NCBI RefSeq assembly: GCF_030867145.1
Contig: NC_134427.1
Location: 15,957,001 to 16,021,000, forward strand
Direction: 5' to 3'
DNA: 64,000 nt
DNA from: Opisthocomus hoazin
Lineage: Eukaryota > Chordata > Aves > Opisthocomiformes > Opisthocomidae
Below are positions 38,467 to 53,100 of the stretch, piece by piece. The first letter of the stretch is position 1; every line of letters starts with the position of its first letter. The notes beneath the pieces were generated by a model, which did no database searches, was not told where the DNA came from, and saw only the letters and a list, made by a program, of their open reading frames with translations. Position numbers and translations under genes: made by a program.

Positions 38467-39896
38467 AGGTTTTTTTTCCCCTCTTGGTATGGAGCTAAAC
38501 ATCTTTACAGTCTGTCAGCTTACTGTCACAATCATATTAAACAAGTTGGATCACATTTGCTTCTTTAATCTGTTGATGTGGGTTGTTCTAAATTCTCACT
38601 GTTCTCTGCTAATTTCTTTTTAACTAGTGCCTAGCATCAGGAAAATTCTGCCTCCTCCCTGTCGACACAAAAATGGGAGAGGGAAAAAATTCACATGCAT
38701 CCCATGTAATGCAGAGTCTGCTGAGATAAGCACACTTTAAAAAAATATTATAGGGCAGCCTGGATCACTGATTGCTTATAGCCCAAGCAGTTTTGCAAGC
38801 AAGTTTTGCACACCTACTGGGTACAAAATGAAAGCTGTTCTTTCTTCACAGTCTTTTAGGCTTCTTATTTTAAGTCAAAAGCAAGTTAAGTTGTATTTCT
38901 GATTGTCTGCAAATTATTTTTTTGCCTGTAATTGTAACTTTCATCTCTCTTTCTGTTACAGGTTTGGGTTGGTTTGGTTTTGGATGGGGTTTTTTTGGTG
39001 AAAGTCAAACAAAACCAGCCCAGTGTTCACTAGCACAGGGAGCCAAGCCATGTTCTGCTATGTGCCCTGGTCCTAGCATGGGCAACAGGTAGGAACATTA
39101 ATACAAACAGTCAGAGACCTCCTGTTTTCACACAGCTCTGCCTGAGCACAGTATATCATTCAGGTTTTAAGTCTGCACACAAGCTGATTACTTGCATACA
39201 TTAAGAATTACTTTGAGTACTCAACTGCATGTATTTTGTAATATGGCCTTAGGCTTATTTTCCTGTAAGTTCAAACATTTCAAAGGAAAATACTTCATAA
39301 AAAAACACTCTACAGCTTGAGATAAACTAGTGCTCATGAAAAGTGCTAGATTAATAACTTTGGAAAGTGCAGTCCTCCACATAGCCAAAGGATGCAGACG
39401 GCAACAGTATAGGCATCTCTGATCTGCCTGCAGCAGCTGAGGTGCCAACACGGGGGAGGGTGATTAGCCCCGAGTGTGATTCTCTGCTGACATGCACGAG
39501 GATACCAGTTCTGGAGCTGACGGTTGCAATCTGAGCACCTGTCAGTCACAGCATGCCTGCTAACACTACCTTAACCTGACATACTGTGCAAAACAGCTAC
39601 CAGTTGTAACAACTTCATTTTCCCCTTCTTGGTCAACTTTGAATCATCATCCCTGAGGTAGACGACCAGATACTCCAGCACACTTTCCCTGCACCTTTCA
39701 GTATCACACATTTCAAGTAAAAAATACCTGTTTTCAAACACTGTAGCTAGCGATTTCACTTTTGCTTACAGCGTCATCCATACTGTATCATGTCTGGAAT
39801 GAGCTCTTTTGTATTACACTGGACGCTTTACATTTTCAAAGCACATCCAAAAGTCACCTAAATGAGGATTGCATTAAACCCTACAATTTAATCATA

Positions 39897-39932
39897 GTAT
39901 ATGATTATATATAGTATATATATATTATATCT
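39897..39932. repeat. AT-rich microsatellite
   Basis: An imperfect (TA)n tract in the intergenic region between RADX and NRK. Confidence 0.8.
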
Positions 39933-40016
39933 GTATAGTTTTATGGCCAAGTTACAAGCCCCTGAGAACAGAGTTTATGCAGAAACACTGGCACCAATGA
40001 CACTAGTGGATGCAGC

Positions 40017-40022
40017 TTTATT
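40017..40022 (-). terminator. Candidate NRK polyadenylation signal AATAAA
   Basis: A canonical AATAAA on the minus strand about 1.04 kb downstream of the NRK stop codon, the nearest clear one I found. It would imply a 3' UTR of about 1.1 kb. Other signals further left cannot be excluded. Confidence 0.35.
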
Positions 40023-41060
40023 TAGATGTAATTAGCATAGAAAGCACCTGAAATTTTTTATATTTTCTATTTATAATAGATTAACTCTTTGGATATTTCC
40101 ATAACTATATTAAGAATACATTTGTTAATCTTAACATCCATTGTGGAAAGATTATATTTACACAGAAATACATGAAGACTTGACGCTGAAAAAGCAAGAA
40201 GGGAAGAAAAGAAGGTGCCTGATCCTGTGCCCTTATATACCTGGGTAGTGCCTTTAAATCAACTCATATATATGAGTGTGGGTCCCACGTCTGAATAAAA
40301 GTTGCAGGTTCAGGTCCATAATGCCTTATGCATAGATGATTTTGACAAACTACTATTTAAACTAGTTTTACAAATACATTCTACAATAACTGTGTCTACA
40401 GGCTCAGGCATCCAGCCCTGAGAGAAACATTGTCTGTCCCCTGCATTTTGTATAATCTAGGCACATGTCTAGAAGTAGCTGCTTTTACAGCTGTGCAGTG
40501 AAATGCACCTGCTCTGCCTAGCACAGGATGCGATCCCTCACGCGTCCCAGTCTGCGTCAGGCCCCATCAGGAACAGTTGCTCTTTCACCGATTATAAGAC
40601 TCGGACAAGTGCTTAAAATGCAAAACAAGCCAAAAGTCAATTCAAAATAAAGTAGATTCCAATTTGTCACCCAGTTTGTTTTCATACCTACCTACAGATG
40701 TTGCTGTCCAAAAAATAAAGAGACTTCCAGATAACAACATTACATCATCTGTGAAAATGAAACTGTACACTTTTCAGAGTACAGAAGCTTTTCCTGTTGG
40801 CTACATTCTTCATTAAAGTTGTTCTCTTCTAACACTGTGAATACGATCTTGGTTTGCAACATAATTTAGAAGACAAATAAACACATTTGCAATACTTTGA
40901 CAGGAAAATGCAATTCCTTTCAAAATGAAAGAATATGAATTTTGGAAAATTAATAATGACATTTTTGTAGGTAAAAAATGCAAATTTGTATATATTGCCT
41001 CCAAGCATTTTACACTGCTACCTACACGGAATTTCAAAGCATCCTTCATTTTGATGTGAT

Positions 41061-41144
41061 TTACCAGTTGAATAGTACATTTTGCCCAAGAGTCATAAAG
41101 TAAATTTGACTGCTGCCTCCTGACTGTACAGATGCAAAGAACAC
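41061..41144 (-). CDS. NRK: NRK last coding exon
   Basis: Encodes 27 residues, [20 protein letters not shown] followed by QNVLFNW, then TAA (41061-41063). The acceptor is CCTTTCAAG. The pattern matches the end of TNIK/MINK1 (VFFASVRSGGSSQ...), with a different last turn. Confidence 0.95.
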   Translation of the reverse strand: MFFASVQSGGSSQIYFMTLGQNVLFNW

Positions 41145-44100
41145 CTTGAAAGGGGAGGAAAAAAAAAAAGCTACTGTCAGTTTACATGTATGAGAATATT
41201 TTTACCTATATAGCAAATCTGAGAGAATGCCACAGTCCCAAATACAAGGATATATATATCACAATTCAATTTTAATCCCATGAGAAACTTTTTAAAGTGA
41301 AACTGTGCTTGTGGTACAACTGCATATATTTTTTTAGTATATTTCTCTTCCTATTTGGAAAGACACAGGAGAACATATTTTAAAATAATTAATCTAAACA
41401 GTTGGGGGCCCCCATTTTTCTAAATATGTCAGTGGGACTAAGTAGGTTTCACAGAACATTTATCAAGAACTACTACATGCAGGAAATCACACTTGATTAT
41501 CCATACTCTAGTGCCTGCACTATCCCAAATATTAGAGTGTTGGGGTTTTTTTTTCCCTGTGACAGCTGCTCTGAATTGCCTGTGATTTCAGTACCCGGGA
41601 GGGGCAGTCCTATAGCTGGGCAGTATCAGGGCTGGCTCACTGGTCCTCCCCACTACACCTGCTGTGCTGGAGTCTGGCCAGTCAGCGGTGTCTGTGTTTG
41701 TTATCACCTCTGGTATCAGTTAAGGCTAGGTGGAACAGAAGTTATAACAGAGCTGGCTGAATTTGGGTGGTGTGAAAGTGCAGAATATCCATAGTGAGTG
41801 CTTTGTGGGGTCAGAGACTACACTTCCTTTGAATGGGGAAGTTCTACTAAGGTAAGAAATAACCAGTATAAAAAATGTTACAAAAATTAAATAGTGTCAG
41901 AGTCAACTATTACTCATTTTTGTTAAATCATCACACTGTAGTCATCTCTGTACCTTGTCATTTCTTTCACATAGAAATTTTAGCTTCTGTGCTTTCTTGT
42001 GCATAAATACTCCTTCCAGATTTCCTGTTTCCACAGAGCGTAGTTCAATCGCCTTCTCTCCCCAGCCCATGACCTGATTAGATTGAAGGTAAGCTAGAAG
42101 AAAAAAAAAAATTGATACTATTTAACAGCTGAAAGACTGACTCTTCCCTCATTTATGTCAATATGGATCTGAAGCATTTGTTTTTGGTAACAATATATTC
42201 TGAATTTATTTGTATTTTAAGTTTACACAAAAAGCCTTGGGAACAGTAACTAAATTTCAGTTTCTCCTCTCAGACTTATTTTGGACTCTAGGCATAAATC
42301 TTAAACATGCTGCTGTTGTATATTTCAGAATCACAGAAGGTTGGAGGAGACCTCTGAGGGGCATCTTGTTTAACCCCCACCACCAAAGCAGGGCCAAATC
42401 AGACAAGGTTACTTGGGACCTTGTCCAGACATGTTTTGATGGATATTTCGCAACCTCTCAGCCCCTGCTGCAATGCGTCACCACTTTCAAGGTTAAAAAT
42501 TTCTTCCAATACCTAATTGGAATTTCTCTTGGTGCAACTTGTGTGCATTTTGCCTCTCATCCTTTCACTGTATGTGTCCAAGAAAAGTCTTGACTCCGTC
42601 CTCTCTATACCCTCCCATTAGGAAGTTGGGTTTGTATCTGCTACGGAGTTCAGCTTAGTCTGAAACCTAAACACTTGTGGATCGGAGACTATGGCGTGAT
42701 TAATTGCCCTTAGCTATTGTCTTTCCATCACTGGTTACGTGCAGTATGTCCAAAAACAAAAGAACATACTCCAGCACTGTGGAAGCTTACTATGTTACTC
42801 CCTTTAAATCTGGCAAATAGATGAGAAATTGGAATAGTGATGAAGGAGTTAATACCACAGATTTCAAGTTAGGCACAGTTTCAATGAAAGCCCTATGATT
42901 AGCGCATGTATGAGCTTTCAAGGTAAAAGCACATTAGTTATGCTCTATTGGGAGTCAATGCTCAGAAATTGTTCTTCTTGCTCAGCTATGAACTGTTATT
43001 TCATTAGTCTGAGAATTCTGGTGCTCTGAAATGATGCAGAGGGAGTGCGTGCATTTGACTGGTTTTTAGCTTCAGTGGACAGTGCTGGACTGCCCTACAT
43101 TATTAGTGCGAGCAATGTGTGCTCCTTAAAACCTTCCACGTTGATTTAGATTTTTGTCTAAAAATTAACCTTTCAGTACACACTGATATAGGAAGCAACA
43201 GCCTGTGATCCTACTTAAGAAGGACAGCAGAAAATAAAGGCAGTAGCCCTGAGTGACTGTATATCCTTCTAGCAATTGTTGATTTAATATTAACTTGGAA
43301 TCCTTGATTTATAATTCTTGTCAGAACAAGTGTATGAAAATTACACCTCCTTGGAGACATGTGTGGTTTGGCTACAATGTTGTGATTTTAGTCTATGAAA
43401 ATCCCCTACATCTGTTTACTGTACTTTCAGTTATTCTTCATGCGCACTGAAAGCTGCCCTGCCACTAGAGCTGAGAGCTAACAAATTCCTTCCCGCTATC
43501 CCAGTCATGTGGAAAGAGGATGAAATCATCCTGTCTGAGAAGCAGAACAGCAGTGAGCAACTGAGGGTAAGTGGGAGAAGAGAAGGGGGGGGGAGGGATA
43601 TTTTCTAAAAATCAAACACCTCAAATTAAGTACATTGTAAATCTTTTCTTTGTGCCTCAGTTCCTGGGCTGTACACAGGGCACTACTGCTGTAAGCTGCG
43701 AGGAAGGCTACCATTAGTGTTTCTGAATCCCTGCAGCAGCAGCATGATGAGCAGCAGGGCAGCACCCATGCAGTGTGCAGTCAGCACCTAAAATGTTAGG
43801 TCCAGCCCACACGTAAAGTGAAGAAGATAAAAATGATACAATACTCAGACATTTGCTATTTTTGTAACAACTGACACCACATTAACCTTTTCAAACCTCG
43901 CTTTTGAACACAATAGAGGCACACTACGGTTCTGAGGGGTGGGACAGTGAGACAGATGCATATATATATATGTGTATATATATAAACAGCATGAAAGCAT
44001 TCTATGGCTATGCTGCTTTGTATAGGTCATACAGGTCCAGCAACAAAGACTTAATCCATGCATAAGTCTCCTTATCTCTTCCACTCCATGAAATCTGCAC

Positions 44101-47100
44101 TCAAGTTGTCAAAATGCTATGTCTGTATCAGCTGTATCCACAGCTTTGGCACATGTTGATTTGATAGCATCCTTGCAGCTCTCAGCAGTGGCTTAATTAG
44201 GCTCTGTTGCAACCTCTAGGCATGCAGGATAGAAAGCCCTGGCTGACTGGACCACTACTGCGATGTTCCGAAGAGACCTGATGTCCCAGCAGTATTGCAC
44301 TAGGAGCATAACAGAACAGATACACCAAGTTCAGCCACTGATGCATCGCTGGCTTGCCAATATACGGAGAACTTGTCAACTGACAATGGCAAATTTTCAG
44401 TTGACGTACAAGTAGCACAGAAACTCCTTCTTATAGCAGAAGAAGAAAATTCTTTCTCAAATTGCATCTGTGTAATAACATGCCAATAAAAAGGCCCCAT
44501 TATACCATTTGAGGGGTTGTCCAGTTATAAGGATTTATCTATACAAGGAAATTACTTTGGAGGATAGCAGGCTGTGAATTCAAAGGTCAGTACTGAGTCT
44601 TGATAATCTTCCCATGTGGGAGCACTTACAAGTGTTTCATGCGAAATGAATTGAGAGCAGATTAGATACTCACAATAAAGTTGTCTTATTCTGGAACAAA
44701 AGCTCCTATAACATGAGCAACTTAGGAATAGTTATTTTGAGTCCACTTTCCACCTCAACAAGCTTTAGATAAGAATATCTATGCTTCCAGCTGGCAACAT
44801 ATAAGGGTGTTTATATTACACACAATGCAAGATCGTACTGGTTTCTAGCAACCCTAGACTTAGACAGCCACTCTGGTCCTTTGGACAGTAGCTCAGCAGA
44901 AAAGGTGCGTACTGGCTCAGATGATGCGCCAGTATTGCTTAGCATACTGGAACAAAGTTATTCAGAGTTACCTGAAGCTCCCCTGCTTCACCCAGATTAC
45001 CACGTATCTTAAAAGACCTACAGTTGTGCATGAGCTGTGGTTCTTGTTACACCATTTACACCAGCATTACTTCCTGGACATCAAAAAATATGCGCCATAA
45101 AGCTAGTATAGCGAAGGGACCTCAAAATCAGTTTCTTAACAGCATGAATGCATTAGCAATGTTCTAAATTTGGGGCAGACTTGGTATTTCCTGTTTATAC
45201 CGTGTTACATTGAGTAGAGCCCCCACTCAGGGAAGTGACTGCTTCAAGGGGAAATGGTTGAGGGAGGTAGGAAAGATGAAAGAAATTACTGAGCCGTATT
45301 GGATCCATTAACTTCTACGATGTGTCACTGACATGAGCTAATGATCTCAAGCCTCACATCAGTAGCATACTCAGTCTGAATAAGAGAAGTACATTTGGTG
45401 CCACAGAACCCAGGTACTGCTACAGTCTCACTTCCCTTCTTAACCTTTAAATTCCTTCCCTTCAAAAATCCCTTTTCTGATCTCATGTTCTGAATTTGGC
45501 CCACTGCCCTAAACAGTTACTCCCAACTGACCTCTGTATGAGAGCAGAATCAGGCCAGCTTTTAGCAAAACAGCATAAAATGGAGCTTTTCTGGTTAGTG
45601 TTACAAAAATAGGGCAGGAAAGGACCTTAATGCACCTTCTCTTCCATCTGTATCTCTGGGCCACATCAGTACCACTTCTAACAGTTGTTTGTCTAACCTG
45701 ACCTTAAAGACCTCTAGTGATGGAGACTCCGAAAACTCCCCAGGCAACTGATTCCAGATAAACCAAGAAGTTCAAAATGACCAAACTGAACGTGAATTAA
45801 GAGCCTGACCCACTTTTGTGTGCCCAAGTCGTGATATCAAACTCCATTTCACAGGGTAACAGAGAGCGTACGCTGCTTTACTGAGTTCCTTTTTGGAGAC
45901 AGTCAGTATGTCCACAGGTGAAATTCAATGCAAAAAAGCTATTGAGTTTTGCTTTTGTACACGTTTGAGAAAATTGCTTCAGGAAAGTATTCAGCTGGGC
46001 ACGAACATTAAAAGGAGAATATCCAGTGATGACTTTGCTGACAGTAAAAGATACCAGCTATTAGAGTCCATACAGATCTTAAAACTGAGTACACTTCTAC
46101 TGAACCCTTCTTTGGCCCTTCAGTCAAAACCAGTACGCTCTACGAAATAACGACTTTTATTGGTTCCCCACTCTTTGGGGAGAGCATGTTTACTTATTTA
46201 TTTTCAGACAAATGGGAGGGAGAGATACCTGTTGAGTATTGGCAATGGAAATAACCCACAGAGATACCAACAGCATCCTGTGATGTAGCAAAGCTTCTCC
46301 CCACTGAAACCCAGCCTCAAGCTCTCCAGTGATGCTGCTGAGCACTGATAAGGGACTGGTGAGATACTTGCATGTACTTCTGTCTGTTGCCCATGCTTTA
46401 AAACTTACTACCCCAAAGTTACGCAATTTTTGGTAGGAGGAAGGAGTCAGTAACTTCTCTTCTGCAATTCTGTTCAATAGTTTTACCACTATTATTTATT
46501 GGATAGAAGGGGGTACTTTTCTTCCTCCAGTCACAGCTGTGGACAACTTTTAGTAAATGAGAGTGGCTAGAGACTCAAAATCAAGAAGGAAAAAAACTAA
46601 GGCTGTCTGAAGTCACAAATAGAAGTTGGCCACGGAAGGCAGGTGTTTTCCTGCTCTATATTCTGGTTCAATTGCAGTGGACAAAGGCCTAACACTTACA
46701 GTTCCCTAACCACCCCAAGCAAACTAGGAATACATTTATGACCAAATCTTTTTTTTCCCACCCCCCCCCACCCCCCCCAGATGTTTCAAGAACTGGTGAG
46801 TATGTTGATAGAGCGCCGAGGCAGTAATTCAACCACCTTTTGGTGATGCTGCCTGTTTCTCTACATAACATCCTTTTTGCTTCTAATACGTACATGGCAA
46901 AGGAAATAAGGACCTTTACTGGTTCCGCACTCTGGGAATATCCAGTTTTGTGCCAGCCCTCTAAGACTACATACTGTAAGTAATTCATTACTCACACAAA
47001 AGGGCAAAAGTGCTCCCAAATCTTATTAACTTGAAGTTTCTTAAGCCCTTTTTTAAATCCTGTTTTATAGAAAGAAAATACTACAGCTATATTTGTATTT

Positions 47101-50100
47101 AGCCCAACATATGTGAAATACCTTTCAGATTAAACGTAAGATAGAGTACTTCTACAATTTTAATTTCCCACAGGATTTGAGTTTCCTCTCTCTCTCCAAT
47201 TTCTTATTAACAGTTTGGTCACAGAGGTCCCAACTTAAAGACTACGAGCGTAAGCTATATTTAGATTCCCTGCCCTAAATCCATCAATCATAATACAAAC
47301 TACTTTTATTTTTCATAGTCAAGTTATTCTCACCAACTACAAAAATTTTCTTTCAAAATAATTGTTTAAAGAATCAAGAAATGAGCAAAGGATGACTAGA
47401 GATCACCCAGAGGTTAACACAAGATCATCCTATCTCTGAAACACAGGGTGAAAATTCTGAGATAAGCTCATGTAGACTTTAGGAGGTCTGAAATGGGTCT
47501 GGAAATTCCAGGAAAACAGGATCTCTTATGAAACTTTCAAGTTCCCCTTAAGTTTGGCCATGCAAATAACACATTCACACGTCTGTCATAATGTTTTTGT
47601 CTGGAGCCACGAATTTCAAAGGATCAAGAAAATTAATAGGAGGTAGTGGGAAACAATTATTAAAATAATAGTTAACAGAGCTCTTTGTTTAAAGTTTGAG
47701 TTGTGTGTTGAGCTATAGGCTGCGTTAATTTTTTAGTGGAAATGTGATTCCAATCAAAAGTCAAGTTAATCTTGTACCACATCACAAAGATTGACAGTTT
47801 CTGATTCAAAGAAATCCATTTCTGAGATGCAAGAGTGCTGCAGCTGCAGCAGAAACGCAAAGGCTCTCAAGCTAACATATTGGAGAGTTTTCAGATAACA
47901 ACGGAGAGGGGCTGTTTGGAGACTGCCTCCCTTCAGCTGTGGCATCTGCAGAATTATGAACAACGAAAGAGCCAGATGGAGACAGACACCTTTCCTTCCA
48001 GAAAAAAACCTACAGTCTTGCTTTCGGAGCACTGGGAAAAGTTCTACAAAGAGCTAACTCTTTACTCGGCTCTCCTGACCTTACCATCCCAAACATTTCA
48101 TCTAACTCACCCTCTGCTTCCTCAGCAGGACGCTTCATTATACCTGTCCCTGGATGGGCACCTGCTTCCCATCTGGTGGTGCCCGTTCCTCTAGACTGAC
48201 TACAGAGAAAACCTGAACTATTCACATAGACAAGACTCTTAACTTCTATACAGTAAAATTCACTGACAGGGTGCCACCCTGAGAAGCATCATCTCCATCC
48301 TCCTCCTTTTTAGCTGCCCTAAAATACTGTAACAAAAGTCCTTAGGCAGTTGCGTACTTATGGCTCTCCATGCAAATGATTATCCTACTGGTGTGCTGAA
48401 GAACAAGAGAAATAGCTGCATGAGCACATAGAAAGGCAAATGTCCAAATTGCATTCCTTCTGTTAAGATGTAATCAACCTTGGGAAATTGAGAATATCAC
48501 GCCTAGCCAGATGTATACCAAAGGATGTTTTAAATTAGAGTAATTAACTGGCACAAAAGATCACATATTCAGCTGGTCCAAAGTGGTGAAGCTTTATTCA
48601 CTTCAATGACAGCTGGGTACAGGCAAGAAAATTTTTACTGAAGTTAAGGCAGCGATTTCCAGGCTACAGGAGTGCTTCACAAACCCATCCCTCCTATCTG
48701 TGGGTTTGATGATTCAGTATTTCAGCAAGATTAGGAAGAAGGATTTAAACTCTCTCTGGTCCACTCCTGAGGCATTCCTGCAATCTCTCTAGATTAAGTG
48801 AGAAAGCTTTGAGAGCAATCAGTGCCCAGTGACACAAACTGCAAATTTCCAAGTAGGAGTCACAGATCTGTGCGACCCTTCTTGCAACATCCCCCTTTCT
48901 AAAGCAGGACCTAAGAAAGCCCTTTGTTCCTTATAGATCACCCATCTTCGAAACACACCATCTATCTAGTAACAGTGACGCTTTAAACAGTTACAAATAA
49001 CATCCATGGTTTAAAAAGTATTAAACATGAGATTAGGGTTAATCTCTGGCAGGACACATATAAATGCAGCTGATTTTAAAATTGTGTCTTCACAAGGCAG
49101 GAAAAAGGAGTTGTAACTGATGAAGTACAGGTGGGAAAACAGAGTTCAAATGTTTATGAAAATTGTATCTCATATATGCACACCATAAGGTGGATAAGAC
49201 ATTACCGTTTGAAGAAAACATTCATGTTAAGTAAGCTCGCTGCTTTTAATAAGGCTTAAGGACACACATCCCACAACGACATGCATCTTGATAGCTGCCG
49301 TCTCCTTCAGACAGCATTTGGCAGTGCAGCTTCCAACCACCTGCAATATTTCTCATTAGAACTCTTATCCTGGCTGAGCAATTGCTTTTTGACTATTGAT
49401 TATTTCTTATGGTGTTTCTAACATTAAGTCAGAGGGGATGTAAAATTTCAATGTATCAAAGACCATTAGATATTGCTGTGAAAAACAGAGAATTGACTCC
49501 ATACATTTTAATTATGCCCTGCAGCTCTGCATATGGGCTGAAAATTTGAGATAGGGCTATTCAGTGGAAGGATGGAAACACTCTATCGTTAGCTGATAAC
49601 CTTGTACCTGTTTCTGGAAACTGAAGTAGTTTTGTTACTGAATTTTACTGAAACAGTGCAAAAAACAAGTTGTCTTGTAGTGATTTGCGTTGCAGAGGTG
49701 GGCTTCTTGCCCTCGGTACTGTTGAAAACTGTCTACAAATGTCAAACCTGGCGCTTACTCAAGGGTGTTATTCTAGTGATTTTAATGGACTTTTCGTGAA
49801 ACTACCCAGCTAGAAGTGAAAGGAGAAAGGTGAACATCCTTGATTTTTCACTGTGGCATCCAGTTTCTGCCAAGCTAATAATACGCTTTGGTACAATCTG
49901 AGTGTCTTGGGCTTTTTTTGTTTGTTGGTATGCTTGTTTTAAGATGCAGAAGACCAGGAGCGAGCCAGAAAAGAAATTAAAAGCAACAAATAATAAAAAC
50001 AAAAATCTGTCTGTGGTGTGCTTGGTTTTCCCCACACTGTTAACTTGAAGCCCTCTGGGGAAGGTGAAACAAACAGCTGTCCTGGCTACAATACAATCAG

Positions 50101-53100
50101 AACGTCTTCCTACAAAGGCAGCTGCAAGCATGGAAAGATTGAGAATCTATCCAAAATACTCAGAAATACCCTGGGCTGGCAGCACTGAATTTAAAGCGAT
50201 AACATTAAGGGGCCTTTTGACAGCAGTTACACACCTCTTCAGTAACTGACCTCTCTATAGTTGTGAATTTTTAAATAAAATCCTATGGGCTATGAACTAT
50301 CAAAGAGCACCTTTCTTCCCCTCTGCAACTCACGTAATCCCTTCAGTGAAAACTGGTGGTAAGCTGCATCCTCAGTGAACTGTGGCTGTGTAGTCAAGGT
50401 ATAATGCAGTAAACAGTGTGACAAGAGTACGAACTCTGTGATCCAAGTGTGAAGACCCTATTGCAATCACTGGCTGTCTTAACACAAACATACATAACCC
50501 TGTTTACTCTTTACAGATCTGGTTTGCTCAGAAGTTGCTTTATGTGCCATACAACCACTGTCATATGGATACAAACCTCATGCAGGAGTAAGGCTTCATG
50601 CAGCAGAATCTTATCTTTAATAAAGTGCTATTTTTCATACGTACCTACAGATGCTGGCATTTCTCCCCACTGTAAAACAGTCTCCTTTGTGAAATGCCCA
50701 TATATATCAATGTAGATGCCTTCATCTTCATAGGTGAGTAAAAGCTCCATTCCGCTGGTATTTGGGAGGATGATAATGGCATGTGGGCGAATCGTCCCCT
50801 GGATCTAGAATCATATTTTACTAAGATTTATATCAGAAAATGGACTGCAATTTTAGTGACTACATCAATCTAACTAGCTTGGCAGAGCAATAAAAAGAAG
50901 TAGCTCATGGCTCATGGAAAGTGAAAGAAATGCCTGCTTTCAGAAAGACGGTACAGTTTGCTAGCTAGCCTCTGAAACAGGCTTTCTCCCCTCCTCCCCC
51001 CTTGGAATACGACAGTAGGTTTGCAAACAAATCAACGTTCAATATTTCACTTTATATTTACCAGTATTAATTGGTTTCAAGAATCCATGGAGCCACTGAG
51101 ACACAATAATATTTACTTACTCACTCAGAAAACACTTGCATTATATAAATAGAAGAAAGGTGAAATAAATTTGAATTCACAATGACTTCAGAAGATGAAG
51201 GAAGGACAAAAGCATCCACGTTCCAGGAAATCAGTGCTTTCACTTTCCATGATATTTCCCTATCCCTACTCACAAGCTAAAACCTGTAAATTTAACGATA
51301 TTTACAGCAAATTGAAAAGTTACCTGGACCTTTTAAACACAAGCCACTCTCTGTCCTTCCCTTCCCACATCCTTCACTAAAAAAAGTTCCCCATTTAAAT
51401 GCCATTCAGCATACATTTTCTGTGTGCCACAGGAGCAGTGCATGTCACTCACACAAATTATTTTAACAGCTGTTCAATGCACTAGAATCTCTCCCAGAAG
51501 CCAACATGTCCCAAGCGAAAAAAAAAGTCTAAGTATTACAGCCATGAAGGTGGGATTTTATGAAAGCATTCTTGAAAGAAAAAGAGGACAGCCTTAAAAA
51601 AAAAAGTAACAGAGCATTTCCTTGTTTAAAGCACTACTCAAAACAGGATGTTAAACAGTAAATTAAACCTACAATTAAGATTTCTATAGGAAGCATATGA
51701 CTGGAGTTTCTACATCATTTGCACAAGCCAGCAACACACAGATCATTTTTTCTTCAAGCACATAGATTTATGCACACCATAAGGGCACAATGAACAGTAA
51801 AAGAAGCACTGAAGCTGTACTTGCCAAACTGAATACACTCAGGCCAACCACTTGACTCCATGCCTCCGCAACAACTATCCGTAAAACTAGAACGGGTATC
51901 CAGAGTCGCAGAGCGATTTTAATGCGTTGCCTTGGTACTTGCATGAGCGATCGAAGCAGGTAAGAGATGAAGAAAGAGGTGGGGAACCAGGAAAAGAGGC
52001 TACCAGAAAGCAAGAGTATCTGAAGTCAGCCTGTTAAAGTCTGGTCTGTTGCCACCACAAAGCTCCTGGAGAGAATTATCCAATTCTAGCAGATGCTCTT
52101 TAAAATAATAAAATACCAAAAAAGAGAGAGCCACTGTAGCAGCAGATTTATTTCAGGTCTGAGACTCTAAAGGGAAAATATATTTTTAGTGCATGCTAAC
52201 TTCTGGTTGAAGAGCACACACAAATGGAATCAGTCCTAAAGGTGCCCCACATACTCAGGACAGTCACGTGGGAAATCTCCCTCATCGGGTACATAATTAT
52301 TATTCGCAGCCTGATGAAAAACTAAAGCCTCTAAGCAGGTTCACTTTTTTCTTTGCTTTTCTTATCTTGGGCAATTATGCTAATAATCTTTTTGACAAGT
52401 CATTAGTCACCTTGCTTGGCAGCCAGCTTCCAGGGATGGTATGCAGGCACCGGGCTTACACTTATAAACTGATGTGAATTTTTCATAGTTGCATAGTTAA
52501 CAAAGCTACTAATTGTCAGATTAAATAAACCCTCTAACAAAACAAATATTAAGTCCCTTAAAAAAATCCAACAAAGAAATAAACAGTACAACCTTTTAGC
52601 AGGGGATTCAACAGTTTGCTCTGAACAGCTAGAAAAGTTACTTTTTAATTGACAGAAGTTTATAAACTCCACAGCCATCCTCCAACATTGTGTCCACCAG
52701 AAACACAGGTCTGACAGAGTTTGGAGGCTGGCACTTGTCAGGGCAGCAGAGCGATCAAGTGGCTTGCACGGGAGGTTTGGAAACGGGCTGAGAGTGGAGA
52801 AAAAGAAGTTCAAAACAAAAGGGTTCGAGGCACAGGCTGCAACATGCAGATCTGGGATGAGCTTTCTTCAGAGCGTAACATGGGGACGTGCTGCCTTGGG
52901 ATACAAGGAGGCCGTGGTACCCGGGCGAGCTAACCCTCGGCCCCCACCGAGCTCTGTTGACTTCAGGGAGGTTTCTGAGCGTGCACAGGAGTTTCCTTGC
53001 CAGGAGCATCCCATCAGACTGGAGCCATAGCAACCTGCTAGTTTTCTGGACCTAAGTCCCCAAGTTTGTCTGACTTTTGGGAATCACAGCTTGGAAAGGA

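Larger units (their letters stand above)
32871..41060. other. Intergenic region between the RADX promoter and the NRK stop codon
   Basis: About 8.2 kb of ordinary AT-rich DNA. The right end should include the NRK 3' UTR. I see no exon with family similarity, no serpin or PWWP signature, and no RNA gene. A 41-base tandem duplication (38385-38466) and an AT microsatellite (about 39897-39932) are the only structured sequences noted. Confidence 0.65.
42641..50644 (-). other. NRK penultimate large intron (remainder)
   Basis: Together with 42094-42640 this forms an 8.55 kb intron, the longest in the visible NRK. It contains a TA/TG microsatellite (43960-43984), an ancient CR1-like fragment (about 45605-45765) and a poly-C tract (46759-46779). 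No exon with family similarity was found. Confidence 0.7.

Noticed and set aside
41401..41830. GC-richer block between the last two NRK exons, with a plus-strand frame of 130 codons
   Set aside because: It may be an old repeat, but I could not match it to any family, and the frame has no motif.
47835..48194. Plus-strand frame of 119 codons in the large NRK intron
   Set aside because: Length is within chance expectation, with overlapping open frames on the other strand and no recognisable motif.
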